The notes: a model not told the origin generated them from the letters alone. DNA of 64,000 bases from Kordia sp039026955 (GCA_039026955.1 JBCCLH010000009.1:62001-126000); one strand, 5' to 3'. Shown: positions 38,601 through 48,330, counted from the stretch's first letter. Program-made: numbers and translations.

Positions 38601-40742
38601 GGACAAGTGCCAACACGATTAATTGAAGGTTTATTATTACTAACCGTAGACAATCAAGGAATTACAGATCTAACTGGAATCGAAGATTTTACAGCATTGC
38701 AACAACTTCGCATTCGTAACAATAACATTACAACGCTTGATGTAAGTGCAAATCTTGATTTAAGGCTATTATATGCTGGTGGAAATGATCTTAGCACACT
38801 GGATATTTCTGCAAACACTATGTTGCGACAATTACAATGTCAGTCAAATAGAAATCTAAATAGTTTAGTATTAGGAAACAACACTAACTTGGATAATGTA
38901 AGAGCAGATAATACAAATATTTCAACATTAGATGTAGCTGCCAATACAGGACTTACGACACTTCGTATTCACGATACAGCATTAATATCGTTAGACTTGT
39001 CAACATTAACATCATTAACAAACTTACGATGCTATGATACCAACATTAGCTTCTTAAACATGCAAAATGGTAACAATACCAACGTAACATTTTTTGATAT
39101 CACCAATAATGCAAACCTAAGTTGTGTTTTGGTAGATGATGTTGCGTATAGCACAACCAATTGGACGGATATCGATGCTGGTTTGGTATTCTCAGATACC
39201 TATTGCCGTTACACCAACATTCCAGATGCGAATTTTGAAGCACGTTTAGAAGCTTTAGGGTACGATGATATTTCTGGAGATGGACAAGTACCGACAGCCT
39301 TAATTGAAGTCGTGACAAACTTAGACATTAGAAATGAAGGAATTACAGATGTAACTGGAATGGAAGATTTTAGTGCATTGATCACGCTGGATGTTTCAGA
39401 TAATACCATTGGAACAATTGATATTTCTAACAGTACAAACCTTACATTACTAGAAGCAAATACTTGTGGATTAACGAGTCTAGATATTTCTCAAAACCCA
39501 GCATTATTTAGTGTGTCAGCGCATTCCAATCAACTGACAAGTTTAAACACAACCAATAACACAGGATTGGAAAGCATCACTCTCTACGGGAATTTGCTCA
39601 CTGCTGTAGATTTTACAACAAACACGGCATTGGATTATGTAGATGTATTTCAAAATCAATTAACAGCGCTCGATCTTCGCACCAATACAGATGTGGAAGT
39701 CTTATTCTGTGACAACAACAATATTACAAACTTAGATTTGAGTCTAAACTCAAAATTGGAGACAATTTCTTGTAGTGGTAACGAATTGATCAGTCTCAAT
39801 GTTCAAAACGGAAACAACATTGCAATTACTTCATTTGATGCGTTAAACAATGATGATTTATACTGCATTCTGGTAGATGATGAAGCCTACAGTACCACGA
39901 ATTGGACCAACAAAGATGCACAAGCTAACTTTAACGAAACCAGTTGTGATTTTGTGATAGTAGATGTTGATGTCTTTTTACAAGGTGCCTTAATCAATCC
40001 AAATTCAGGAGAAGAAACCTTAATGCGTGACGATTTACGTATCGCTGGTGCTGTATATGACGGAACTTCCCCATATGGAGATGATGCTATTATTACGATG
40101 GATGTAGGTATCGGAGATAATGGTGTGAATTCTATGGTAGATTGGATTTGGGTAGAATTGCGTGATGCAGGAAGTCCAACAACGGTTATTGCAGGACAAT
40201 CAGCCGTACTGCAACGCGATGGTGATATAGTAGATACTTCCGATGACGCGAATCCGTTAACCTTTGACAATGTTCCTGCTGGAGATTATTATATCGTGGT
40301 AAAACATAGAAACCATTTGGGAATTATGTCTGCAAGCGCAATTTCATTAAAGCAAGTGTCATCCACAATTGACTTTACCGATGCAACCAATGAAATCACA
40401 TACGGAAGCAATGCACAAACAACCTTTGGAATGCCAACGAATGTCGTAGCCATGTGGGCAGGAAATGTAAATGGAGATACAGTTGTGCAATATTCAGGAG
40501 TAAGTCCTGATACGCCAGACATTCTATCTACAGTCCTCAACGATGCTGGAAACTTCTTGAATTTCCCAACATACGTAGTAAGCGGTTACAATACAGACGA
40601 TGTCAATTTAGATGGAAACACACAATATTCAGGAACAGATCCTGATACGCCATTCATCTTACAAAATGTACTAGCGCATCCTGGAAACTTCCTAAACTTT
40701 AGTACCTATCAAATCGTAGAACAATTACCTGAAAACGAGTAA
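32679..40742 (+). CDS. Giant modular LRR surface protein, nine modules (LRR1)
   Basis: A 2687-residue protein with a signal peptide (about 1-19, ending MLYG-Q). Nine modules begin with IPD(A/T)(N/D)FE near bases 32818, 33690, 34440, 35185, 36045, 36925, 37800, 38535 and 39220. Each carries an LGYDDISGDGQVPT-like stretch, DLTGIEDF, 6-10 LRRs with a 21-residue period (LDLSNNTxLxxLxxxxT) and a closing NGNNTN...NPNL-C-I-VDD...STTNW...C segment with two Cys that could form a disulfide. Module lengths differ by about one to three LRRs. The tail (about the last 260 residues) has LMRDDLR, DWIWVELRDA, HRNHLGIMSA and two dockerin-like QYSGxxPDTP copies. No canonical T9SS C-terminal domain is seen. Likely a surface adhesin or binding protein. 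It is co-transcribed with S1. Confidence 0.92.
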   Translation: MKRHLFFIACCMTLMLYGQTNSIAVTSIGIHNLATENSESNKMNYTAIPDANFEAALVALGIDTVPNDGQVLTADIQGVTSLNLDNQNIDDLTGIEDFIALTNLNCRRNNLTTLNVSQNVLLESLNAAQNNLTTVDISNNLSLDTLTLFFNDLTSIDVSNNTALEILNIYSNDNLTSLDIITNTLLKEVYVFNTGITSLDVSNNTDLRELRAYNTPLATIDVSNNTLLEELRVDNTNVTVLDVTNNSNLVTLRVDNTSIQTLDLSNQTSLVNLYANDTSLNSLNIQNGNNTNVNTFNVTNNPNLMCITVDDAAYSTTNWTNIDAGMFFSTGDCRYTQIPDADFETELEALGIDDITNDGQIPTAQIEIVTVLDITDEGVADLTGIEDFIALEELKANGNNITSLDISNSPALKVLWLTGGTNNLSTLDLSNNPLVEDLKIQYSGTSIDIANNTALEEFECTNCGLTSLNTSTNTNLRRLELDDTPIALLDLSTNAELRALGVDNTNLVALDLSNNSLFNDLSANNIATLTTLNVQNGNNTAINTATFQVTGNPLVTCITVDDVSYSTTNWTNIDVGMFFSTGECRYTQIPDANFEAALETLGYDDISGDGQVPTAAIEVVTNLNINNQGISDLTGIEDFSALRQLNVNGNSLTSLNISNNTVLRVLEATGNVFNTLDLSANVALEEIKLSNFSGTSIDIANNTTLVNFECTDCNLSTLDTSANTGLEELDLAGSSVTSLDLSNNVVLLILQIENTDITSLDLSNNVALLILIANNISTLTSLNIQNGTNTSILGFETTGTPVPCILVDDVAYSTANWTFIDTISRFSDTNCNYTAIPDANFEAELVALGYDNVSGDGQVLTSLIETVTTLDVSSKNISDLTGIEDFTALVTLNCEANTLTALDISSNTALETLLAQNNQIAALDISQNTSLKNIDVGNNPIPSLNLSNNSQITKLECNGTNITTLDITNLTQLDFIEAHNTSISTLDLSQNTILRFANLLNTNLSTLDVSANIGLTTLWLNNTPLTTLDLTTNTLLQSLRTWETNITELDLTNQTALQAFWGQNGALEKLNIRSGTNTSLNTFDVRNNPNLTCVLVDDVAYSTTNWTLVDATTSFSSTYCDYTAIPDANFEAALNTLGYDDTAADGQVPTELIEGVTSLDVSNQNIADLTGIEDFAALIDLNVDTNTLTSLDVSNNTDLQTLNFDNNTIATLNLGTISGLTSIEGRYNQLTTLDLSNNPNLTFINLRNNLLSSINISNNPLLETITIRGNASLTSLDLSNKPNLRSLFLQDSGLTALDVSQNPLLEKIVIERVNFNAIDVSNLPNLFELRIADNNFTALDVSNNPVLVRLECENNDLTYLNIKNGNNTHMPNADFIATGNPNLTCILVDDAVWSATNWTNIDVTASFSDIYCRYTAIPDANFEAELEALGYDDISGDGQVPTALIEGITSLAVPNKGINDLTGIEDFVALTSLNCRLNNLIALDVSQNVLLSTLTADTNSIAAIDLSNNTNLAILNLAGSNLTSLDISNNTLLRQLYINGNGGLTSLNISNNTELVAIRTYSTNIASLDVSVHPDLESLQSQGSPLASIDLSNNPLLETLRLENTNITALDVTNNPNITSLRVNDTSIETLDLSNQTALQTLYANDTSLRSLNVQNGNNTNVTTFRAEDNPNLSCILVDDVAYSTTNWTNIDAGLVFSNTYCEYTAIPDANFEARLEALGYDDISGDGQVPTPLIEVVTTLDINSQGIADMTGIEGFIALEELSAALNTFTSLDLSNNTALRILTTKFTPIATLNITANTQLEQLVCSFNDLSSLDISANTVLTYLECNNNSIGSLDVSTNTALLDVRCGNNALTSIDLTNNTLLTTFWCDNNMITSLDLSLQTALTSFLANDNDLNSLNLKNGNNTNVTNFLATNNPNLNCIVVDDEVYSTANWTGIDATAYFTDVDCRYTAIPDTNFEAALESSGFDDISGDGQVPTRLIEGLLLLTVDNQGITDLTGIEDFTALQQLRIRNNNITTLDVSANLDLRLLYAGGNDLSTLDISANTMLRQLQCQSNRNLNSLVLGNNTNLDNVRADNTNISTLDVAANTGLTTLRIHDTALISLDLSTLTSLTNLRCYDTNISFLNMQNGNNTNVTFFDITNNANLSCVLVDDVAYSTTNWTDIDAGLVFSDTYCRYTNIPDANFEARLEALGYDDISGDGQVPTALIEVVTNLDIRNEGITDVTGMEDFSALITLDVSDNTIGTIDISNSTNLTLLEANTCGLTSLDISQNPALFSVSAHSNQLTSLNTTNNTGLESITLYGNLLTAVDFTTNTALDYVDVFQNQLTALDLRTNTDVEVLFCDNNNITNLDLSLNSKLETISCSGNELISLNVQNGNNIAITSFDALNNDDLYCILVDDEAYSTTNWTNKDAQANFNETSCDFVIVDVDVFLQGALINPNSGEETLMRDDLRIAGAVYDGTSPYGDDAIITMDVGIGDNGVNSMVDWIWVELRDAGSPTTVIAGQSAVLQRDGDIVDTSDDANPLTFDNVPAGDYYIVVKHRNHLGIMSASAISLKQVSSTIDFTDATNEITYGSNAQTTFGMPTNVVAMWAGNVNGDTVVQYSGVSPDTPDILSTVLNDAGNFLNFPTYVVSGYNTDDVNLDGNTQYSGTDPDTPFILQNVLAHPGNFLNFSTYQIVEQLPENE

Positions 40743-40910
40743 AAAATTATAACGATACAGAGATCATACTACACTTCATTGCTACAGTTTACAAGTTGTA
40801 GCAATGAAGATGAAGTTAATCCGATGACGGTAGCATAAGTAAGGGGAAAGAAATGTCCTTTTATAGCGTAAGTTCGACTTAAAAAATCGCTAAATCTCAT
40901 AATAACTAAT

Positions 40911-41051
40911 TGTCAGTTCGAGCATTATCGTAGATACCGAGCGAAGCGCATGAGAACAGTTGAGAATTAATAATTTCTAAGGAATCTCGATAGCTTCGCT
41001 AGGTATCTTCAATTAAAATGCATTTTAATTTCGGTAATGCTCGATTTGACA
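40911..41051. repeat. Dispersed inverted-end repeat, copy 2
   Basis: Bounded by TGTCAGTTCGAGC (40911-40923) and GCTCGATTTGACA (41039-41051). CATTATCGTAGATACCGAGC follows the left end as in the other copies; an internal AATTAAAATGCATTTTAATT palindrome enlarges this copy. Confidence 0.65.
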
Positions 41052-41322
41052 TTAATTGTAAAGTATTATATAAATCAGATGTATATCGGAATAGATATAT
41101 CAAACTCACGTTTTTGTAATTATTCCCTTCAAGTTGAATAAAACTCGTGGTAAAATTTGATCATTTATAAAGCTTCGTTTGTCTAGAAAAAATCTAAGCT
41201 TCATGAGATACGCCTGATTAGCTTAAAATCGACAGTCTTCTCCTTAAATAAAAATTAAATTAAGTCATTAAAAAATCTTAAAATTAAACACAAGCAATTA
41301 AAAATCAACACTTTATCAGTAC

Positions 41323-41381
41323 TGCACCCCATTCTGCACCCCGTAATTTCTTTTGAAAACTAGAAAAACTTTTTACTATTG
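41323..41381 (+). promoter_or_regulatory. Tandem TGCACCCC promoter, copy P2
   Basis: TGCACCCC at 41323-41330 and 41335-41342, the same 12-nt period as P1. After 31 nt comes TACTATTG (41374-41381) as -7 box; S2 starts 28 nt later. All spacings match P1 exactly. Confidence 0.65.
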
Positions 41382-41409
41382 CTTCATCATTAATTGATGG
41401 AATTATCTA

Positions 41410-41568
41410 ATGAAAAAGCTACGATCTTTTATTCAAAATATATGTTCAAGAAGGAAAACAAAAATAACTTCTATGGAAGAGTTAAAGTCTAAAACTGAAC
41501 AAATGAAAGCTGAATTAGAATCGCTGTCAGAATTTGAAAATTTTTTAAAAGAACTGAATAAGAAATAA
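41410..41568 (+). CDS. Small coiled-coil protein S2
   Basis: A 52-residue ORF, paralogue of S1: basic aromatic start (MKKLRSFIQNI), linker with Arg/Lys, then the heptad helix MEELKSKTEQMKAELESLS and NFLKELNKK. It is 19 nt upstream of LRR2 and 28 nt downstream of the P2 -7 box, the same places that S1 takes at its locus. Confidence 0.8.
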   Translation: MKKLRSFIQNICSRRKTKITSMEELKSKTEQMKAELESLSEFENFLKELNKK

Positions 41569-41587
41569 TAACCTATCACCTAACGAC

Positions 41588-44500
41588 ATGAAAAGAACTA
41601 TACTCTTTATTTTACTTTGCGCTGTCACATTCGTTTTTGGGCAGAACAAACAACTTTTTGAAGGAACGAAATTTGCTGGAATACTCACAGCAAGTACTAT
41701 GAGTGCAATCGAGTTTAAAGCGAATACTGCACAGTTTTCGTATACTGCCATTCCTGATGCCAATTTTGAAGCCGCTTTAGTTGCTTTGGGAATTGATACG
41801 GTGGCGAATGATGGACAAGTGCTTACCGCAGATATACAAGGAATCACTACGCTAAACCTCAATAATCAATCTATTAGTGATTTGACAGGAATCGAAGATT
41901 TTGTAGCGTTAACCTACTTAAATGTAGATACTAACAATTTAACTGCATTGGATATATCAAACAATACCAATCTTCAAACGCTGATTGTAAACAATAACAG
42001 TTTAACTGAATTAGAAGTAATCAATAATATAGCTTTGACAAATATTCAAGCTAGTAATAATCAATTAAGTACTTTGGAAGTAGACACCAATGTATTGCTA
42101 ACAAGTCTGACTTTATCACTCAATCCGTTGGCTAATATTGATGTTTCAAATAATATGCTTCTTGAACAACTCAATGTGAGCGATACAGGTTTAACATCGT
42201 TGGAAATTACCAATAATCTAAATTTAGGATATGTATATGCACAGGACAATGCGTTGACAAGTTTAGATATTTCACAAAATAGCTTGCTTCAAATACTTAA
42301 TGTACAAAACAATAATCTTACAGCAATAAATACTTCAAACAATCCATTATTGACACAATTGCTTGTTGATTTCAACCAATTGACTTCATTAGATGTTTCT
42401 TCCAATATAGCATTAGCTAGAATAGAATGTTCTAATAACAATTTGAGCACGCTAAATGTAAAAAATGGAAACAATACTGCCATTCCAACTGCTGTTTTCA
42501 ACGCAAGTGGAAATCCATTACTTACCTGTATAGCTGTAGATGATGCGACATATAGCAACGCAACTTGGACGAATATAGACTCAGGAATGTTTTTTAGTTC
42601 ATACGATTGTCGCTTTACTGCTATTCCAGATGCAAATTTTGAAGCTGCGTTAGATACATTAGGCTACGATGATATTACAGGAGATGGACAAGTGCCTACC
42701 GCATTAATTGAAGTTGTTACAAGCCTTGACGTCTCAATAGAAGGAATTGATTCTATGACAGGAATTGAGGACTTTACAGCTTTGGAAACCTTAAACTGTA
42801 GCGTAAATCCTTTTGAAACTTTAGATATTTCAAGCAATACACAATTAAAAACACTCATTAGCAGTGGTGGTCGTTTGAATGCAATTGATGTCACGAACAA
42901 TCCGCTATTAGAAGTATTAGATATTTCAGAAAATGATGACATTGCCATACTTGATCTTACTAACAATACAATACTCAAGGAGTTGACGTGTAATAATAAT
43001 TCGCTAACAAACTTAGATGTTAGTACAAATACTGCATTGGAAATCTTAATTGTCAACGAAAATAATTTAGCGTCTTTAGATTTGACTTTGAATACTTCCT
43101 TAGTACAACTAGACGCAAGAAACAACAGTTTAGCTTCTTTAGATATTCAAAATGGAAATAATACCAACGTTACTTTATTTGATGTTCGATCAAACAGCAA
43201 TTTGTTCTGTATCAATGTAGATGATGTTGCCTACAGTACTACCAATTGGACCAATATAAGTTCGGGAATGGTGTTTAGTGACGATGGTTGTCGCTATACA
43301 CAAATTCCTGATGCTACATTTGAAGCTGAATTAGAAGCTTTGGGTTATGATGATGTTTCTGGCGACGGTCAAGTGCCCACGGGATTGATTGAAGTTGTAA
43401 CTAGCTTAAATTTAGATAACAAAGGGATAAATGATGCAACAGGAATTGAAGATTTTACAGCATTGACAAACTTAAATCTTAGAAGAAACAATTTGACAAC
43501 AATAAATGTAAGTCAAAATGTATTGTTGGAAAGTTTAAATGTAGCGCAAAATAATCTTAATGCTATTGATATAACTAGTAATACATTGTTAGATACTGTA
43601 AATCTTTTTAATAATAATCTTACTACGCTTGATATATCCAATAATACAGCTTTGGAAATTGTAAATTTAGAATCAAATGCAGGATTAACAAGCCTAGATA
43701 CTAGTAATAATTTAGTATTAAAGCAATTGAGAATATTTAGTACAGATATTGCTGCATTAGATATAAGTACCAATACTGAATTAAAAATACTGTATGCATA
43801 CGACATACCGCTTGGTACTATTGATGTATCTACTAATCCAGCTTTGGAACAACTACGCGTAAATAATACAAACGTTACTGTATTAGACGTAAGCAATAAT
43901 ACTAACCTTGTAAGTCTACGTGTGAATGATACAGGTATTCAAACCTTAGATTTGAGCAATCAAAGTGCGTTAACGGTTTTATTTGCGCACGACACAAGTT
44001 TAAGCTTTCTTAATGTACAAAACGGGAACAATATCAATGTGGGTACATTTAGAGCGGAAAACAATCCAAATTTAAGCTGTATTTTAGTAGATGTTCCCGC
44101 GTTTAGTACTACAAATTGGACAGATGTAGATGCAGGTGTAACCTTTAGTGATACTTTTTGTCGTTACACCACAATTCCAGATACCAATTTTGAAGCAGCA
44201 TTAAATACATTAGGGTATGACGATATCGCTAATGACGGACAAGTACCTACAACTTTGATTGAAGTAGTAACCACATTAGATGTTAGTAATCAAAATATTG
44301 GGGATTTAACAGGAATTGAAGATTTTACTGCACTTGTAGATTTAAACGTTGATACCAATGCTTTAATCAGTTTAGATGTGAGTAACAATACCAATCTTGA
44401 AACCTTAGTATTCAATACCAATCAATTGACTAGTCTAAATTTAGGAACAAATACTAATCTTGATCATTTAGAAGGGAAGTTCAATCTATTAACAAGCATT

Positions 44501-47500
44501 GATGTAAGTAACACACCAAATATTACGTTCTTAAATTTAAGAGATAATTTATTAACTTCGGTAGATATCTCTCAAAATACACTAGTAGAAACTATAAATT
44601 TTAGAGAGTGTGCCAATCTTGCGAGTCTTGATATTAGTGCTAATGTAAATGCAATCACAGTGAATCTTCAAGATACTCCATTAAGTACACTAGATGTGTC
44701 TTACAATCCACTTATTGAAACATTAATCATAGAACGTACGAATATCAACTCTTTAGATGTGTCTAATTTATCCGTATTATCACAATTGAGAATCGGTGAA
44801 AACAATTTTACAGCATTGGATGTATCCAACAATCCCGCGTTGGTACGATTGGAATGTGAAGACAACAATCTTACCTATTTAAATGTTAAGAATGGGAACA
44901 ATACCAATATACCGAATGCTGATTTTATTGCTACAGGAAACCCGAATTTAACTTGTATTTTGGTAGATGATGTTACATGGAGCACGACCAATTGGACTAA
45001 TATTGATCCTACCACTAGTTTTAGCAATACCTATTGCCGCTACACCGCCATTCCTGATGCTGTTTTTGAGGCGCGATTGGAAACTTTAGGCTACGATGAT
45101 ATTTCGGGTGATGGACAAGTGCCAACCGCATTGATTGAAGGCGTTACGGATTTATTTGTAACCTCACTCAGTTTGAATGATATCACAGGAATTGAAGACT
45201 TTATAGCACTCGAAAACTTCACCTGTTCTGGAACGAGTGTATCAAGCATGGATCTTTCTAATAATACGCAATTACGTACTGCTAGCTTAGCAAATAATAA
45301 TATTAATAGTTTCAATATTTCCAATGCACCTGCGTTAGAAGAACTTAATTTGAGAGGAAATAACCTAACTACTATTGATGTTACAAACAATACAGCGCTT
45401 TTAGAATTAAACCTTTCTGGAAACAACATTAGCACTATAAATCTTTCAAATAATACAGTTTTAAAAGAATTGGAGCTTTCAGGTAACGACCTAACAACTT
45501 TAGACATTTCGACAAATACGGCTTTAACAAACTTAAATATTGAAGGTTTAAACATTACAGCGTTAGACGTAAGTACAAATACACTCCTTGAGGAATTTAT
45601 TTTTTCATATACAGCTTTAATAAGTCTTGATCTTAGTAACAATGTTAGTTTAACATATTTAGAATGTATTGAATCCAACCAACTCACAGCGCTAGATTTG
45701 AGCACTTTAGCGTTATTAGAAGATCTTTATTTAACGGATAATGCACTATTGAGTGAATTAAATGTAAAAAATGGCAATAATACAGAAATTTCAACTTTTG
45801 AAGTAATAGGCGCTCCTAATTTAACGTGTATCTTAGTGGATGATGCCACATACAGTACTGCAAACTGGACGGATGTGGATGCAACGGTAACTTTTAGAGA
45901 TGGTGATTATTGTCGTTACACAGCCATTCCAGATGCTATCTTTGAAGCGGAACTTGAAGCGTTGGGATATGATGACATTTCAGGCGATGGACAAGTACCT
46001 ACTGCATTAATTGAAGTTGTGACGTCTCTCGGTTTAAACAATTTGAATATCAATGATTTAACAGGAATAGAAGATTTTGCGGCATTAGAAACCTTAAACG
46101 CTAGAGGAAATAACCTAACAGCTATAGATGTAAGTCAAAATTCACTGTTAAGATCATTATACATCAACAGTAATAGTTTATCTACTATTGATCTATCTAA
46201 TAATGCAGCATTACGAAACTTAAATATTGGTTCTAATGGTATTTCTACATTAGATCTGTCAAATAATCTCGAACTTCGAAATTTATATGTTCAATTAAAC
46301 ACTGGATTACTTAGTTTAGACCTCAGTAACAATCTTGAATTAAGAGAATTATATGCGTATTCTTCAAATCTTACGCAATTAGATCTTAGTGTAAATACCG
46401 AACTTAGATTATTGTCAATATATAGATCCGCGATTACTTCCATAGATCTAACCAATAATGTAAACTTAACCGCATTACGTGTAGATGAAACAAACTTTAC
46501 AGCGTTAGATCTGACAAATAATTTAAATATTGAAACACTACGTATCAATGATACAAATATTGAAAGCCTTGATTTAAGTGATAAAACTGCTTTTAGAAGT
46601 CTTTTGGCACACGATACAAGTCTGAATTATCTAAATGTACAAAATGGAAACAATACCAATGTAGGAACGTTTAGACTAGAAAACAATCCAAATTTAACAT
46701 GTGTACTCGTAGACGATGTTGCTTACAGTACCGCCAATTGGACAGATATTGATACTGGTTTGATATTCTCAGATACTTATTGCCGCTACACCGCCATTCC
46801 AGACGCAAACTTTGAAGCACGTTTAGAAGCTTTAGGATATGATGATATTTCTAGTGACGGACAAGTGCCCACTGCTTTAATTGAAGTCGTAACAACTTTA
46901 GATATCAATTCGCAAGGTATAGCAGATATAACAGGAATTGAAGACTTTATCGCATTGACAAACTTCGATGTTTCTAATAACATGATTGGAAGTTTGGATA
47001 TGTCCAACAGTCCAAATTTAGCATCACTAGAAGCCAACGAATGCGGACTAACAAGTCTAGACATTTCTCAAAACACAGCATTATTTAGCCTGTCAGCACA
47101 TTCCAATCAATTGACAAGTTTAAATACAACCAATAACACAGGATTGGAAAGCATCACTCTCTACGGGAATTTGCTCACTGCTGTAGATTTTACCACGAAT
47201 ACCGCATTGGATTATGTAGATGTATTTCAAAATCAATTAACAGCGCTCGATCTTCGTACCAATACAGATGTGGAAGTCTTATTCTGTGATGACAACAATA
47301 TTACAGACTTAGATTTGAGTCTAAACTCAAAATTGGAGACAATTTCATGTAGTGGTAATGAATTAATAAGTCTAAATATACAAAACGGAAACAACACCGC
47401 AATTACTTCGTTTGATGCGCTTAACAATGATGATTTGTACTGCATTTTGGTAGATGATGAAGCGTACAGCAACACAAATTGGACCAACAAAGATGCACAG

Positions 47501-48319
47501 GCTAACTACAACGAAACAAGTTGTGATTTTGTAATAGTCGATGTAGATGTGTTCTTACAAGGAGCCTTAATCAATCCGAATACCGGAGAAGAAACCTTAA
47601 TGCGTGATGATTTAAGAGCAAATGGAGGAAGTTACGGTACAACATCTCCGTACGGTGATGGCGCAATGATTAGTGAGAACGTTGGTTTAAATATAACAGG
47701 CAATAATGCCACAGTAGATTGGATTTGGGTAGAATTGCGCGATGCTGACTCACCAACGACAATCATCGCAGGACAATCAGGAATCTTACAACGTGATGGA
47801 GATATCGTAGATACTTCTGATGATGCCAATCCGTTAACTTTTGAAAATGTCCCTGCTGGAGATTATTTCATTGTAGTAAAACATAGAAACCACTTAGGAA
47901 TCATGTCTGCAAGCGCAATTTCATTAAAGCAAGTATCTTCAACAATTGACTTTACAGATGCTACCAACGAAATCACATACGGAAGCAATGCGCAAACTGC
48001 TTTCGGAATGCCAACAGACGTTATAGCGATGTGGGCAGGAAATGTAAATGGTGATACTGTCGTGCAATATTCAGGAGTAAGTCCTGATACGCCAGACATT
48101 CTATCAAAAGTACTCAACGATGCTGGAAACTTCTTGAATTTCCCAACCTATATCGTAAGTGGTTACAATCCAGACGATGTCAATTTAGATGGAAACACAC
48201 AATACTCAGGAACCAATCCTGATACGCCATTCATCTTACAAAATGTACTAGCACATCCTGGAAACTTTCTAAACTTTAGCACCTATCAAATTATAGAACA
48301 ATTACCTGACAACGAATAA
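41588..48319 (+). CDS. Giant modular LRR surface protein, seven modules (LRR2)
   Basis: A 2243-residue protein with a signal peptide (about 1-18, ending FVFG-Q). Seven modules start near bases 41750, 42625, 43300, 44175, 45050, 45925 and 46795, with the same opening motif, 21-residue LRRs and two-Cys closing segment as LRR1. Single modules match LRR1 modules out of order: module 3 resembles LRR1 module 1, module 4 resembles LRR1 module 5, and module 7 matches LRR1 module 9 with very high DNA similarity. The C-terminal tail is the common one (LMRDDLR, DWIWVELRDA, two QYSG(V/T)xPDTP copies, ending EQLPDNE). A T9SS cargo gene follows after 11 nt. Probably displayed at or released from the cell surface; the route is unproven as there is no clear sorting domain. 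Confidence 0.92.
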   Translation: MKRTILFILLCAVTFVFGQNKQLFEGTKFAGILTASTMSAIEFKANTAQFSYTAIPDANFEAALVALGIDTVANDGQVLTADIQGITTLNLNNQSISDLTGIEDFVALTYLNVDTNNLTALDISNNTNLQTLIVNNNSLTELEVINNIALTNIQASNNQLSTLEVDTNVLLTSLTLSLNPLANIDVSNNMLLEQLNVSDTGLTSLEITNNLNLGYVYAQDNALTSLDISQNSLLQILNVQNNNLTAINTSNNPLLTQLLVDFNQLTSLDVSSNIALARIECSNNNLSTLNVKNGNNTAIPTAVFNASGNPLLTCIAVDDATYSNATWTNIDSGMFFSSYDCRFTAIPDANFEAALDTLGYDDITGDGQVPTALIEVVTSLDVSIEGIDSMTGIEDFTALETLNCSVNPFETLDISSNTQLKTLISSGGRLNAIDVTNNPLLEVLDISENDDIAILDLTNNTILKELTCNNNSLTNLDVSTNTALEILIVNENNLASLDLTLNTSLVQLDARNNSLASLDIQNGNNTNVTLFDVRSNSNLFCINVDDVAYSTTNWTNISSGMVFSDDGCRYTQIPDATFEAELEALGYDDVSGDGQVPTGLIEVVTSLNLDNKGINDATGIEDFTALTNLNLRRNNLTTINVSQNVLLESLNVAQNNLNAIDITSNTLLDTVNLFNNNLTTLDISNNTALEIVNLESNAGLTSLDTSNNLVLKQLRIFSTDIAALDISTNTELKILYAYDIPLGTIDVSTNPALEQLRVNNTNVTVLDVSNNTNLVSLRVNDTGIQTLDLSNQSALTVLFAHDTSLSFLNVQNGNNINVGTFRAENNPNLSCILVDVPAFSTTNWTDVDAGVTFSDTFCRYTTIPDTNFEAALNTLGYDDIANDGQVPTTLIEVVTTLDVSNQNIGDLTGIEDFTALVDLNVDTNALISLDVSNNTNLETLVFNTNQLTSLNLGTNTNLDHLEGKFNLLTSIDVSNTPNITFLNLRDNLLTSVDISQNTLVETINFRECANLASLDISANVNAITVNLQDTPLSTLDVSYNPLIETLIIERTNINSLDVSNLSVLSQLRIGENNFTALDVSNNPALVRLECEDNNLTYLNVKNGNNTNIPNADFIATGNPNLTCILVDDVTWSTTNWTNIDPTTSFSNTYCRYTAIPDAVFEARLETLGYDDISGDGQVPTALIEGVTDLFVTSLSLNDITGIEDFIALENFTCSGTSVSSMDLSNNTQLRTASLANNNINSFNISNAPALEELNLRGNNLTTIDVTNNTALLELNLSGNNISTINLSNNTVLKELELSGNDLTTLDISTNTALTNLNIEGLNITALDVSTNTLLEEFIFSYTALISLDLSNNVSLTYLECIESNQLTALDLSTLALLEDLYLTDNALLSELNVKNGNNTEISTFEVIGAPNLTCILVDDATYSTANWTDVDATVTFRDGDYCRYTAIPDAIFEAELEALGYDDISGDGQVPTALIEVVTSLGLNNLNINDLTGIEDFAALETLNARGNNLTAIDVSQNSLLRSLYINSNSLSTIDLSNNAALRNLNIGSNGISTLDLSNNLELRNLYVQLNTGLLSLDLSNNLELRELYAYSSNLTQLDLSVNTELRLLSIYRSAITSIDLTNNVNLTALRVDETNFTALDLTNNLNIETLRINDTNIESLDLSDKTAFRSLLAHDTSLNYLNVQNGNNTNVGTFRLENNPNLTCVLVDDVAYSTANWTDIDTGLIFSDTYCRYTAIPDANFEARLEALGYDDISSDGQVPTALIEVVTTLDINSQGIADITGIEDFIALTNFDVSNNMIGSLDMSNSPNLASLEANECGLTSLDISQNTALFSLSAHSNQLTSLNTTNNTGLESITLYGNLLTAVDFTTNTALDYVDVFQNQLTALDLRTNTDVEVLFCDDNNITDLDLSLNSKLETISCSGNELISLNIQNGNNTAITSFDALNNDDLYCILVDDEAYSNTNWTNKDAQANYNETSCDFVIVDVDVFLQGALINPNTGEETLMRDDLRANGGSYGTTSPYGDGAMISENVGLNITGNNATVDWIWVELRDADSPTTIIAGQSGILQRDGDIVDTSDDANPLTFENVPAGDYFIVVKHRNHLGIMSASAISLKQVSSTIDFTDATNEITYGSNAQTAFGMPTDVIAMWAGNVNGDTVVQYSGVSPDTPDILSKVLNDAGNFLNFPTYIVSGYNPDDVNLDGNTQYSGTNPDTPFILQNVLAHPGNFLNFSTYQIIEQLPDNE

Positions 48320-48330
48320 AAAACACAATC

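Larger units (their letters stand above)
40743..41409. other. Gene-free interval: hairpin, dispersed repeat and promoter P2
   Basis: Just after the LRR1 stop is a perfect 13-bp stem, CTTCATTGCTACA (40775-40787) with TGTAGCAATGAAG (40798-40810) and a 10-nt loop, but no T tract; it may end the transcript or protect the 3' end. Next comes dispersed repeat copy 2 (40911-41051), then AT-rich sequence with no gene, then the P2 promoter. Confidence 0.65.

Noticed and set aside
40775..40810. Normal intrinsic terminator after LRR1
   Set aside because: The stem is excellent but no T run follows, so it is noted only as a hairpin of uncertain role.
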